From Salinicoccus halitifaciens (GTDB lineage Bacteria; Bacillota; Bacilli; Staphylococcales; Salinicoccaceae): a DNA stretch of 64,000 nucleotides. Below are positions 25,639 to 34,460 of the stretch, piece by piece. The DNA is taken from contig NZ_JAJNCU010000002.1 in the NCBI RefSeq assembly GCF_021026095.1, positions 248,001 to 312,000 on the forward strand, written 5' to 3'. Below the pieces are notes generated by a model. The model was not told the origin of the DNA. It was given only the letters and a program-made list of their open reading frames with translations, and ran no database searches. Each line of letters starts with the position of its first letter. Positions within the stretch are counted from its first letter, which is position 1. Both the position numbers and the translations under genes were made by a program.

Positions 25639-27826
25639 AAGCAGCTTTCAATCTTGAGAGTATACTCATTTCATCGAAGAACCCACGGACATACTCCTCC
25701 AATAATGGTTCCAGATAATCCTGCCATAATAAGTCGTAGTCATTGTTGATATCATTCAATTTCAGGAAGTAACTCGGACCAATATGGTAATGACTGTTCA
25801 GTCCTTCCACTTCGGATATCGCATTGTTCAATCTGAGCAGACGGCTGACGGCTTCTTCATAACTATCGACTTTATCTTCGAGCATAGCGAGCTGGCTCTC
25901 GGCAGTCACCTCTATGAATCTGAATCGGCGACGCATCGCAAAGTCAAAACTTTCAACACTGCGGTCTATATCGTTCATAGTGCCGATGATGTATACATTC
26001 TCCGGTATATAAAGGAATTTATTTTCATCATTGAAAGAAGAGTATTGCGTTCTGACTGCACCGCTTCGTCCACGGTAACCGGGATCAATTGCGAAGAACA
26101 ATTCCCCAAAAATCTTGGAGATTTCCCCACGGTTGATTTCGTCGATGATGAAGACGAACTGATCTCCTGAACTTTGTCTGGATATTGCTTTTAAGATGAA
26201 TTCCTTAAAAATACCGGGTATGATTTCATAGCGCATTTCGCCGGTTTCTTCATCAATGGTGGGTCTGAAACCTTCTACAAAGTCTGTATAATCATAGCTT
26301 GGATGGAATTGAATGAATTCGATATTACTTTTAAAGTTTTCATCCAATTCATCAAAGGAGGTGACCCTCCCGCTACTGGCAACCTCGGCTGCAATATTTC
26401 TTGCGAGGTATGTTTTTCCTGTGCCCGGCGCACCTCTCAAAATGATATTTTTTGAAGAGACGAGTTTACCCGCGTATCCAGAAAGCTCAATATCTTCTAA
26501 ACTCACCTCATGAAGCGCTTCTGTTTCGCCCCTATCTTCATTAGGTTTTTGGGTGGAATGCCACGCCTGGAATGATAGTTCCGGGAAGGTGCTGTATTTA
26601 TAGCGACTGCTTTTCAACGAAGCACGGGCAGCTTCAATTATAGATAAATACTCCTCGCCGGAAGGCATTTTAGTAATGTGCCCGAATTTGCTTACAAATT
26701 CTGATGCCATATTTTCGTCGCTTGAGATAAAGGCTCTATTCTTGGCGTCAAGGTTGATGAACGCTTCGGGCCGGATCCAATAAAGTCCCATAGTCAGGTT
26801 CCATCTCATCCCTTTTTGTCGAATAACAGTATCAAAATCTTCGACGAATTGCCCTTTGCTTTCTTCTGAATAACTCTTCTCATAATCCAGTGCAGAGTTG
26901 AAAACCGCCCATAAGTTGTCGATATCATATTCATCCCTGTCACCTTTAAAATAATAAAATGTTGCGGCCATATTGTTCACTACAGGAATTCCATCAAAAG
27001 ATTCTGGAACCTCTGCATCAACGGAAAACTCTTCTTTAAATCCCTGGATAATTCTAATCCTGTTTTTATCTGTAATCCCTTTATTAAACAAGGCAAAAAT
27101 GGTGAATGGATCAATATCGACTATATTTCGTTCCCTTTCGAGTGTCGGCAGTTTCATATTGATGGCTTTATAGGTCTCGATTACTTTCTCAATCAGTGCA
27201 CCTCTGTCATTAAAGTAGGGACGCAGTTTATCAGCAAACTCCTGGTAAAAATGTACCCATGCAAACTGGTTCTCAGACTCTTGCTCCTGTTGTAAGGTTT
27301 CAAATTCCCGGAACTGTTCATCAGTGTAAAATTGGTTCTTCCAGTAGTCACGATATAGAAAAATGCTATAGTCCTGTTCTACATCATTTAAAGCAAATTC
27401 AATCAGATGACTATTTCTTGAATCACTTTTATAATCCAGCATCCATATCGCAAACCTGGAAGTGTAGAAGTACCATTCTTTCATAGTTGTTCGGTAGTCC
27501 CCGAACCAATCGACCTTGATTGTATGGCCGTCCTTAAGATTTTCTTTTATAATGCCCACTGCTTTAATCCTCATTACAGAGGCAGTCTTATTGTTTGGAT
27601 TGAAAAATGGGAGGTTATTTTTTCGGGTATAAGATGCTTTAAGAATGATATAGTCGCCTTCACGCATTTGATCATAATAGGTTCGCATGGACTGATAGTG
27701 GTCGTCATCTTCATTTCCTTCCCATCCAAGCCGCCATTCATTGTTTTCCACAAACTCATTGGTATAATCTTTTCCATCGATAGTAGTTCCTACGAAGAAA
27801 AAGTTTTTATCTATATAGTTGCTCAT
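25601..27826 (-). CDS. mcrB: McrB-like AAA+ GTPase with N-terminal EVE-like domain
   Basis: Motor and recognition subunit of an McrBC-type system, which cuts DNA carrying modified cytosines. The protein has 741 residues. Residues 1-160 look like an EVE/YTH-type modified-base reader (FFVGTTIDGKD start, GDYIILKASY, WYFYTSRFAIWML). The middle region (about 190-440) has no clear assignment. The AAA+ domain shows GAPGTGKT (465-472), IIDEINRGE (560-568) and GTMNDIDRS (615-623), the last two characteristic of McrB. AGAGGAGG precedes the ATG. The EVE call is by eye and moderate. Confidence 0.88.
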   Translation of the reverse strand: MSNYIDKNFFFVGTTIDGKDYTNEFVENNEWRLGWEGNEDDDHYQSMRTYYDQMREGDYIILKASYTRKNNLPFFNPNNKTASVMRIKAVGIIKENLKDGHTIKVDWFGDYRTTMKEWYFYTSRFAIWMLDYKSDSRNSHLIEFALNDVEQDYSIFLYRDYWKNQFYTDEQFREFETLQQEQESENQFAWVHFYQEFADKLRPYFNDRGALIEKVIETYKAINMKLPTLERERNIVDIDPFTIFALFNKGITDKNRIRIIQGFKEEFSVDAEVPESFDGIPVVNNMAATFYYFKGDRDEYDIDNLWAVFNSALDYEKSYSEESKGQFVEDFDTVIRQKGMRWNLTMGLYWIRPEAFINLDAKNRAFISSDENMASEFVSKFGHITKMPSGEEYLSIIEAARASLKSSRYKYSTFPELSFQAWHSTQKPNEDRGETEALHEVSLEDIELSGYAGKLVSSKNIILRGAPGTGKTYLARNIAAEVASSGRVTSFDELDENFKSNIEFIQFHPSYDYTDFVEGFRPTIDEETGEMRYEIIPGIFKEFILKAISRQSSGDQFVFIIDEINRGEISKIFGELFFAIDPGYRGRSGAVRTQYSSFNDENKFLYIPENVYIIGTMNDIDRSVESFDFAMRRRFRFIEVTAESQLAMLEDKVDSYEEAVSRLLRLNNAISEVEGLNSHYHIGPSYFLKLNDINNDYDLLWQDYLEPLLEEYVRGFFDEMSILSRLKAAYDGSLSENDYEN

Positions 27827-27839
27827 TGGAATATTCCTC

Positions 27840-28215
27840 CTCTATACCACATTGCCGTTAAATTTATGATATCACATCAAAATTATCCCGGAATTATTTT
27901 AAGAGAAGGCTACGGTATGAGGCATATGGCGGGAGAAGTGCATTAAACGCTCCACTCGTAATACGCAGTCAATTTTCTCTTTTACTTCATGATTCATTGT
28001 CAGTCGTTCCTACGCAGTAGCAGCACATGATTATTGAAAATAATTCAGGGTAGAGAATAGGGAGCCGGGATTTCCGGTTCCTTATTTTTATGTAAAAAGG
28101 CAGTTGCCTTTCTAAAACCAGTCTCTCTGACAGACTGAGATACAGTTAGTATTTACTTCACGCATTTTCGTATGAATCACATGATTTTATGAAAATCTGA
28201 AAGGAGCCATTCTTA
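27840..28215. other. intergenic region with an unassigned hairpin
   Basis: No gene is seen. A terminator-like hairpin on the plus strand (GGAGCCGG at 28061-28068, CCGGTTCC at 28074-28081, then TTATTTTT) stands where only a minus-strand gene lies upstream. It may end a small plus-strand RNA. The right end supplies the gldA leader, with AAAGGAG before the start codon. Confidence 0.45.
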
Positions 28216-29307
28216 ATGCAAAGAAGAGTCTTTATTTCACCGAAAAAATATATACAGGGTGCCGGGGTTCTCGCCCAACTTGGAGAAGAAGTCGAGAAAA
28301 TCGGAAAAGCACCGCTTATTTTATCCGACGAAACTGTGTGGGGTATCACAGGAGATGCTGTAGAGGAGAGTTTTAAAGCTTCAAACATTTCTTATTCGTA
28401 CGAAGAGTTTGGCGGAGAAGCGTCAGTCACAGAGATTGACCGCCTTACTGAAGTTGGAAAAGAAAATAATGCGGATGTAGTGATCGGACTCGGCGGCGGA
28501 AAAACAATCGACACGGCAAAAGCAGTCGGGGATAACCTGGACATCGCGGTTGTTGCTGCACCTACCACTGCCTCTACAGATGCACCGACAAGTGCGCTTT
28601 CGGTGATTTATTCAGATGAGGGTGTATTTGAAGGATATAAATTCTACAATAAAAACCCTGATCTGGTTTTAATCGATTCCAAAGTGGTTGTTGGTGCGCC
28701 TATATCCCTGCTGGCTTCCGGTATGGGGGACGCAATGGCGACACTGGTTGAAGCAAAAGCTTCACAAAAAAGAAATTCAGACACAATGGCTGGCGGAAAA
28801 GCAACGCTTACCGGAACAGCGATTGCTGAAAAAGCCGAAGAGGTTTTATTCACTCAAGGTATTGCCGCATATAAAGCAGCAAAAGAAGGGTTGGTCACAC
28901 CGCAAGTGGAAGCCATCATTGAAACTAATACACTGTTGTCCGGCTTAGGTTTTGAAAACAGTGGACTAGCGGCGGCGCATGCCATTCATAACGGCTTTAC
29001 CGCACTGGAAGGTGACATTCACGGCCTGACCCATGGGCAGAAGGTGGCATACGGCGTCCTGACTCAATTGGTGCTTGAAGGATACTCAGAAACGGAAATT
29101 CTACCTTATGTTGATTTCTTTAAAGCAATTGAGCTGCCGACAACATTGGAAGACCTCCATTTGGAAGAGGCATCTTATGAGGATTTAATTGAGATTGGTA
29201 AGTTGGCCACTGCAGAAGGTGAGACCTCCCACAACATGGATCCGGAACTTACACCTGAACAGATTGCAGATGCAATCTTGGCAGTTAATGCAATGACCAC
29301 TGCTTAA
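28216..29307 (+). CDS. gldA: glycerol dehydrogenase
   Basis: NAD-dependent, metal-containing dehydrogenase that oxidises glycerol to dihydroxyacetone. The protein has 363 residues, the normal GldA length. Landmarks are VIGLGGGKTIDTAKA (nucleotide-binding), APTTASTDAPTSALSV, the metal-binding aspartate in SGMGDAMATL, and the histidines in AAAHAIHNGF and LTHGQKVAYG. It is monocistronic, with a hairpin terminator directly after. No glycerol kinase or dihydroxyacetone kinase gene is adjacent. Confidence 0.93.
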   Translation: MQRRVFISPKKYIQGAGVLAQLGEEVEKIGKAPLILSDETVWGITGDAVEESFKASNISYSYEEFGGEASVTEIDRLTEVGKENNADVVIGLGGGKTIDTAKAVGDNLDIAVVAAPTTASTDAPTSALSVIYSDEGVFEGYKFYNKNPDLVLIDSKVVVGAPISLLASGMGDAMATLVEAKASQKRNSDTMAGGKATLTGTAIAEKAEEVLFTQGIAAYKAAKEGLVTPQVEAIIETNTLLSGLGFENSGLAAAHAIHNGFTALEGDIHGLTHGQKVAYGVLTQLVLEGYSETEILPYVDFFKAIELPTTLEDLHLEEASYEDLIEIGKLATAEGETSHNMDPELTPEQIADAILAVNAMTTA

Positions 29308-29340
29308 TAGTTAATCAACTGCCGTTAATATGGCTTATCA

Positions 29341-29378
29341 AACTCTCATTCCATTGATTTGGAATGGGAGTTTTTTGG
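29341..29378 (+). terminator. gldA terminator, with a tail shared by the dispersed hairpin repeats
   Basis: Stem AACTCTCATTCCA/TGGAATGGGAGTT with a six-T run. The 30 bases after it (GGTGTATCCGTTCAGTCATT, then TAGTTAATTA) resemble the tail after the repeat at 32250 (GGTATATCGGTTCAGT). This terminator may therefore derive from the same repeat family. Confidence 0.8.
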
Positions 29379-29620
29379 TGTATCCGTTCAGTCATTTAGT
29401 TAATTATTTCTTTCGCGGAGCTGAGAAGCTATATACTTGGCAGACTAAATTTTGACCATTCACTTGAACTAAAGAATAGTAGAGATCTTTATGTTTTGAG
29501 CATGATAAAGACAGTTATTTCACATGACAAACCTTACTTACATCCCAAACCTTTCTAAGGGTGAATCGGTTTTCTTTATTAAAAATTTATAAATAGCTTT
29601 GTGAATATATAAGTATTTTC

Positions 29621-29650
29621 TTGCTTAAAAACAAGGTTCTGCTCTATAAT
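29621..29650 (+). promoter_or_regulatory. sigma-A-type promoter of a candidate small RNA
   Basis: TTGCTT (29621-29626), 18 bp, TATAAT (29645-29650). No protein gene follows before the terminator at 29846. Confidence 0.55.
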
Positions 29651-29656
29651 AAAGAG

Positions 29657-29880
29657 CATTGATAAAGCTTGTTAATTAATTGTAAAGAATTTGAGACTGT
29701 AATTGACAAGATTGAAATGATCAATACAGGGTCCATAAAAGGGATTACACCTCAATGAAGTGGAGGAAGTGACTGTCCATATATTGATGATCAGTTGCTG
29801 TAATCTCTGTTATAAGTGTTTCAATTTCTCTTGCCGTCTGTCACCAAACCCTCCACGCCGATGTTTGAGGGTTTTTATTA
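29657..29880 (+). ncRNA. candidate small RNA (about 225 nt)
   Basis: Bounded by a good promoter and by a hairpin AAACCCTC/GAGGGTTT with a T-run (29846-29878). Short frames inside are cysteine-rich or end quickly and none is convincing. The bases before the hairpin (GTCACCAAACCCTCC) resemble the Fst antitoxin units, but the rest does not. Function unknown. Confidence 0.4.
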
Positions 29881-29968
29881 TATTCTACTCTATCTTAATC
29901 TGCTGAGAATAATCCGTATAAAACTTTAATAAGTTAAGATAAAAGATAGAGAATCAGGAAGTGGAAAC

Positions 29969-32107
29969 ATGTCAAAAATAAAAGAATTACTGAATAAACG
30001 TTATGGATACTTCATCTTATTTCTTTTTTTATTCTGGTTGAAAACGTACATAGCCTACTGGGTTGAATTCAGCCTGGGCGTATCAGGTGTAATGGAAAAC
30101 ATTATATTGTTCATCAACCCGATTGCCACCGGTGTTATAGTTTTATCCATTGCGCTGTTTTTTAAAAATCCCGGTTTAAGAAAATGGGTAATGTTTACAT
30201 TGCTGCTGTTAATGACACTGTTATTATATGTGAACATTCTATATTACAGGGAGTTCGCTGATTTCCTAACGTTTAATATAGTATCCAGTACCAATAACGT
30301 GACGACTGCCTTATTTACTTCCACGTTTGAAATGATGAGGATCTGGGACTTGTTATACTGGGTCGATATCATGTTGTTTGGCTACTTGTTCTTCTATAAA
30401 AAGAAGGCGCTGCTCACTGAAGATCAGAAAACATATAAGAGGCGCACCAAGACTTTGGTCACATCACTCGGTGTCCTGCTTTTGGCAGGAAACCTGATAC
30501 TGGCGGAAATTGACCGTCCTGAACTATTGACCCGGACTTTTGACCGGAATTACATTGTTAAATATTTAGGGCTGAATTTCTTTACCGGTTATGATGCTTT
30601 CCAGGCCTCGCAGAACAGTCAAATGCGCGTAAGCGCCGACGAGTCGGATTTAGCGAAGGTGTTCAACTTTGCATCGGAAAACCATGCAGCGCCGAACCCT
30701 GAATACTTCGGGGTGGCGGAAGACCGCAACGTCATCGTGATCGCATTGGAAAGTGTGCAGCAGTTTTTGATCGATTATGAATTGGAAGATGAATATGGGG
30801 AGAGGCATGAAGTCATGCCGTTTCTTTCGAGTATATATAACAATGAAGACTCATACAGCTTTGAGAACTTTTTCCACCAGACCGGTCAGGGCAAGTCATC
30901 AGACGCTGAAGTTTTAGGTGAGTTGTCATTATACGGCCTCCCGCAGGGCAGTGTGTTCCAGACACTGGGATCCACGAATACATTCCATTCAGCGCCGAAT
31001 ATTCTGGCACAGCAGGGGGATTACACCTCAGCTGCTTTCCACGGCAATGTCGGCTCCTTTTGGAACAGGACGGATACTTACCGGAGTTTCGGTTATGATT
31101 ACTTCTTTGATGCCGAGTTTTATGACGTATCCGGAAACAGATCAATGGAATACGGCTTGAAAGATAAATTGTTTTTCCATGATTCAGTGGAGTATCTTGA
31201 ACAGCTGCCGCAGCCGTTCTACTCGAAGTTCATCACTGTTTCCCATCACTTCCCTTATCCTTTGGATGAGGAAAATTCGGAATTTCCGGCTGCCCGGACA
31301 GACGATGACACAATCAATAATTATTTCGTTACAGCCCATTATGCCGACCAGGCGTTGGAAGAGTTTTTCAATTACTTGAAATCAAGCGGCCTATATGAGG
31401 ACTCAATCATAGTCATGTATGGTGACCATTATGGCATTTCCGACATGAGAAACCCGACATTAGCGCCTTTGGTGGGTGAAGATTCGGATGAGTGGAATGA
31501 TTACCATAATACTCAAATACAAAGAGTGCCGTTCATCATGCATGTTCCCGGCATTGGAAACGGTGAAGTGTTTGACACCTACAGCGGTCAGGTGGACATG
31601 CTTCCAACCTTGATGCATTTATTAGGCATAGAAACAGACGGCTACTTGTTTATGGGGCAGGATATTTTATCAGAAGAACATGATAATACCGTACCCTTGA
31701 GAAATGGACGTGTAATCACCCCGGAATATACTTTCCTTGAACAGGAAATCTATGATACAGAGACAGGGGAGCCGCTGCTGGACCAATTTACCGAAGAAGA
31801 GTTGGAAGAACTTTATCTCTTTAGAAACGAAGCGAGAGAAGAGTTAAATCATTCCAATGAAATTCTGATGAAAGATCTACTGCGTTTCTATAACCCTGAA
31901 CCTCTGGATGAATTGAAAGAAATCGATTATTTATATCGTGATCAGTTGGATGTCCTCGAAGATCATCCAGGAAAAGAAACGAGCCTGATCGAACAACGTG
32001 ATGGCGAATCAAGCAGGGATTTATATGAAACAGATGCCCCGGAGATGGAAGGGTTAGAAAGTAATACATCAGAAGAAGAGTCGAATTCAACTGACCAGCC
32101 GGAATGA
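29969..32107 (+). CDS. LtaS-like membrane sulfatase / phosphoglycerol transferase
   Basis: Polyglycerolphosphate lipoteichoic acid synthase family enzyme, moving glycerol phosphate from phosphatidylglycerol outside the cell. The protein has 712 residues: five N-terminal membrane helices (to about 180), then an extracellular sulfatase domain. Catalytic landmarks are E261 (IALESVQ), HQTGQGKSSD (304-312), FWNR (364-367), SHHFPYP (425-431) and YGDHYG (484-489; D486, H487). The nucleophile position, Thr in Staphylococcus aureus LtaS (GKTSD), is Ser310 here. The last 70 residues are a highly acidic tail missing from the 646-residue S. aureus enzyme. Whether it is the main synthase or a paralogue is unknown. 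Confidence 0.88.
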   Translation: MSKIKELLNKRYGYFILFLFLFWLKTYIAYWVEFSLGVSGVMENIILFINPIATGVIVLSIALFFKNPGLRKWVMFTLLLLMTLLLYVNILYYREFADFLTFNIVSSTNNVTTALFTSTFEMMRIWDLLYWVDIMLFGYLFFYKKKALLTEDQKTYKRRTKTLVTSLGVLLLAGNLILAEIDRPELLTRTFDRNYIVKYLGLNFFTGYDAFQASQNSQMRVSADESDLAKVFNFASENHAAPNPEYFGVAEDRNVIVIALESVQQFLIDYELEDEYGERHEVMPFLSSIYNNEDSYSFENFFHQTGQGKSSDAEVLGELSLYGLPQGSVFQTLGSTNTFHSAPNILAQQGDYTSAAFHGNVGSFWNRTDTYRSFGYDYFFDAEFYDVSGNRSMEYGLKDKLFFHDSVEYLEQLPQPFYSKFITVSHHFPYPLDEENSEFPAARTDDDTINNYFVTAHYADQALEEFFNYLKSSGLYEDSIIVMYGDHYGISDMRNPTLAPLVGEDSDEWNDYHNTQIQRVPFIMHVPGIGNGEVFDTYSGQVDMLPTLMHLLGIETDGYLFMGQDILSEEHDNTVPLRNGRVITPEYTFLEQEIYDTETGEPLLDQFTEEELEELYLFRNEAREELNHSNEILMKDLLRFYNPEPLDELKEIDYLYRDQLDVLEDHPGKETSLIEQRDGESSRDLYETDAPEMEGLESNTSEEESNSTDQPE

Positions 32108-32155
32108 ATCAGTCGTTTAGATTATAATATAGAGTAAGAATATTAAATTTTAAAA

Positions 32156-32198
32156 GACAGGATATCCATGAGTTTGGATATCCTGCTTTTTGTTTTTT
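32156..32198 (+). terminator. terminator of the LtaS-like gene
   Basis: Stem CAGGATATCCA/TGGATATCCTG with a six-base loop, followed by CTTTTTGTTTTTT. The T-run overlaps the -35 region of the repeat unit that follows. Confidence 0.85.
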
Positions 32199-32318
32199 CA
32201 ATAAAAAGTGGTATAATACAAGTATCAATCCACTATTGTTAACATGATTCACCAACCCCCATCCTATGGTCGTAGAATGGGGGTTTTGGTATATCGGTTC
32301 AGTTTTTAGTTATGAATT
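32190..32318 (+). repeat. dispersed antitoxin-like unit, copy B
   Basis: AAAAAGTGGTATAATACAA box (TATAAT 32212-32217) followed 44 bp later by a hairpin CCCCCATCCTA/TAGAATGGGGG with a T-run. The stretch AACATGATTCACCA matches the sequence over the toxin start at 13148-13162 with one base missing. No intact Fst frame is present on the minus strand; GCCATTGGTT (about 32345, minus) may be a toxin remnant. Very like copy D at 42433. Confidence 0.7.
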
Positions 32319-32345
32319 GAATTCAGAACCAATGGCTTTCACATA

Positions 32346-32381
32346 AAAACAAGGACCCGAATATTCGGGTCCTTGTTTTTA
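32346..32381. terminator. bidirectional terminator, used by the adh operon
   Basis: Near-perfect stem AAAACAAGGACCCGAATATTCGGGTCCTTGTTTTT, with A/T flanks on both sides. Confidence 0.85.
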
Positions 32382-32398
32382 TACAGCATTATCATTTC

Positions 32399-33526
32399 TC
32401 AATCCATCTTCACTACAAGCCTTGCCACGTCACCTTTATGCAGTCTGTCGAATCCTTCGTTGATATCTTCGAGTTTGAGGGTGTCTGATAGCAATGTATC
32501 GACAGGTAATCTTCCCTGCTTATAAAGCTCGATGAACCTCGGGATATCCCGGGTAGGGACACAGCTGCCGACGTAGGATCCTTTAACCGTCCTTTCTTCC
32601 GCAGTCAACGTCACCTGTGGGAATGAGAAGTTGTGCTTGGGATCGGGAAGGCCGGTGGTCACCGTCATACCGCCGCGTCTTGTGATTTTATAGGCCACTT
32701 CCATTGCAGGTACGACACCTGCAGTTTCAAAGGCATAATTGACGCCGCCGTTTGTCAGTTCTTTCACTTCTTCCAAAACCGTTTCATCGGATGAATCGAA
32801 AGTGTTTGTGGCCCCGAGTTTCTTCGCAAGGTCGAATTTATTCGGATTGATGTCGAGGGCAATGATCTTGCTTGCTCCGGCAAGCTTGGCGCCGAGTATT
32901 GCGTTCAGGCCGATGCCGCCGAGCCCGACGACTGCGACGGTGCTGCCTGGCTTCACCTGTGCGGTGTTGATGATGGCACCGATGCCGGTGATCACGGCAC
33001 AACCGAAGATCGCGACTTTCTCAAAAGGTATATCCTTATCCACTTTGACGACCGAGTTGGCGGAGACGACGACATGGGTGGCGAATCCTGATACACCGAC
33101 ATGGTGATGGACATCCTTGCCGTCGGCATGGAGCCTCACACCGCCGTCGAGCAGTTCTCCTTTTTCGTTGGATTTGGCGCCTTTCTCACAAAGGGCAGGC
33201 CTGCCTTCACGGCAGGGGATGCAGTGTCCGCAGCTCGGTACGAACACGCAGACGACATGGTCACCTTCCTGCAGGTCTTTCACGTTGTCACCGACCTTAA
33301 CGATCTCACCGGCCGCTTCATGCCCGAGCGCCATCGGTGTCGGGCGGGGTCTTGAGCCGTTGATGACGGACAAGTCCGAATGGCACAGGCCGATCGCACC
33401 GACTTTGATCATCACTTCATTGCTTTTTGGGTCATCCAGTTCAAGTGTCTCTATCTTTAAAGGCTTGCTTTCGGCATAAGGTGCAGGCAAGCCCATCTCA
33501 TGTAAAACCGCAGCTTTAATCTCCAT
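32399..33526 (-). CDS. zinc-dependent alcohol dehydrogenase
   Basis: Medium-chain, NAD-dependent alcohol dehydrogenase. The protein has 375 residues. Catalytic zinc ligands are C48 (GLCHSD), H69-E70 (GHE) and C176. Structural zinc ligands are C99, C102, C105 and C113. The nucleotide site is GLGGIG (201-206), with D225 after the second strand indicating NAD. The overall pattern is that of class III/aryl-alcohol type enzymes. It lies 25 bp after the lactonase-like gene and probably shares its promoter, so it may oxidise the hydroxy-acid or alcohol released there. The substrate is inferred only. Confidence 0.9.
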   Translation of the reverse strand: MEIKAAVLHEMGLPAPYAESKPLKIETLELDDPKSNEVMIKVGAIGLCHSDLSVINGSRPRPTPMALGHEAAGEIVKVGDNVKDLQEGDHVVCVFVPSCGHCIPCREGRPALCEKGAKSNEKGELLDGGVRLHADGKDVHHHVGVSGFATHVVVSANSVVKVDKDIPFEKVAIFGCAVITGIGAIINTAQVKPGSTVAVVGLGGIGLNAILGAKLAGASKIIALDINPNKFDLAKKLGATNTFDSSDETVLEEVKELTNGGVNYAFETAGVVPAMEVAYKITRRGGMTVTTGLPDPKHNFSFPQVTLTAEERTVKGSYVGSCVPTRDIPRFIELYKQGRLPVDTLLSDTLKLEDINEGFDRLHKGDVARLVVKMD

Positions 33527-33551
33527 AATTGCCTCCTAGTGAATGTGAAGT

Positions 33552-34409
33552 TTATTCGTAATAGCCTTCGGTGGATTTCCGGAACCCTTCGAACTGTTCG
33601 CCGTCATGGCCAAACCATATATCCGCATTCTTCTCTTTTGCCATCTTCTTGATCTTCTCGACGGAGCGTGCCCAGCCGATGGAGTCATAGATGATGCCCG
33701 GCGGTTTCAAGGTCGGTTCCATGCTGTCTTTTGTATAAATGGCGTCAGATGCAAGGATGAGCGTGCCAAGTTCCTCTGATTTTATTTCAAGCCCGATCAT
33801 GCCCCAGACATGTCCACTGCCGAAGTTCAGAACCCTGACACCCTCAACCAGTTCAAGGTCGTCCTCATACGGCTTGATCGTGCGCCAGCTCAACTCATTC
33901 TTAATCCAGGCATCGATGTCCGCCCATATATAGGCGCCTTCCTTCTGGTTCCTGGCATACATCTGCATCGTGCCATTCAATTCATCATCATGTACAATCA
34001 CCAGTGCGTTCGTGAAATATTCAAGACATCCCGCGTGGTCGAGATGGAGGTGGGAGGCGACGACGTAGTCGACTTCTTTCGGATCGACGCCAATCTGTTC
34101 CAGCCTGTTGGGTAAGTAACATTCTTCAGTGGCAGAGTAGGGGAAAGCTTTCTGGATATTCGGGCCCCAGCGCCCTTCGTGGTCTTCGTTCGCCATACTT
34201 TCAGGGTTGCATGCGGTATCGAAAAGAATTTTTGCTTCAGGGTGATCGATGAACACAGTGTAGATCGGGAATTCAATCATCTCGTTCGGTGCATTGGGAT
34301 TATCGATGGTGGCCTGGTTCGAGTTTGCGATCATCAAGTTCTTGTCCATACTGAGCGTTCCATTGTCCAACACGTAAATCTTCATCCGGCTTTTGTTCAC
34401 ATTTACCAC
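33552..34409 (-). CDS. metallo-beta-lactamase-fold lactonase, AHL-lactonase family
   Basis: Dinuclear zinc hydrolase of the AiiA/AttM family, which opens N-acyl homoserine lactones or gamma-butyrolactones. The protein has 285 residues. The HxHxDH motif is at 120-125 (SHLHLDHAG), with further ligands H200, D222 and H268. Y225 (SDAIY) matches the active-site tyrosine of lactonases. The GTG start at 34409 follows AGGTGA. A cre-like box lies about 40 bp upstream. Pairing with an alcohol dehydrogenase recalls the Agrobacterium AttM-AttL butyrolactone module, so carbon use is as likely as quorum quenching. Confidence 0.85.
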   Translation of the reverse strand: MVNVNKSRMKIYVLDNGTLSMDKNLMIANSNQATIDNPNAPNEMIEFPIYTVFIDHPEAKILFDTACNPESMANEDHEGRWGPNIQKAFPYSATEECYLPNRLEQIGVDPKEVDYVVASHLHLDHAGCLEYFTNALVIVHDDELNGTMQMYARNQKEGAYIWADIDAWIKNELSWRTIKPYEDDLELVEGVRVLNFGSGHVWGMIGLEIKSEELGTLILASDAIYTKDSMEPTLKPPGIIYDSIGWARSVEKIKKMAKEKNADIWFGHDGEQFEGFRKSTEGYYE

Positions 34410-34446
34410 TTACATCACCTCTTCATAAGAATACTTCCATTATATA

Positions 34447-34460
34447 AGAAAGCGCTTACA
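34447..34460 (-). promoter_or_regulatory. cre-like CcpA site of the lactonase/adh unit
   Basis: TGTAAGCGCTTTCT on the minus strand fits the consensus TGWAANCGNTNWCA at 13 of 14 positions. This suggests carbon catabolite repression. Confidence 0.65.

Larger units (their letters stand above)
29379..29968. other. gene-free region containing a candidate small RNA
   Basis: Apart from the candidate RNA at 29657-29880, described separately, I see no gene. The stretch is AT-rich. The right end carries the leader of the LtaS-like gene, whose ATG follows AGGAAGTGG. Confidence 0.5.

Noticed and set aside
13530-27826. Prophage or transposon carrying the defence island
   Set aside because: No integrase, transposase, phage structural gene or flanking repeat was found in or beside the island.
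29846-29880. This hairpin as a full copy of the Fst antitoxin unit
   Set aside because: It shares only GTCACCAAACCC; the TATAAT spacing and the downstream tail differ, so it is not counted as a copy.
29770-29950. Cysteine-rich short frame in the candidate small RNA
   Set aside because: The site GGAGG abuts the GTG start, the frame runs through the terminator hairpin, and no known peptide family matches.
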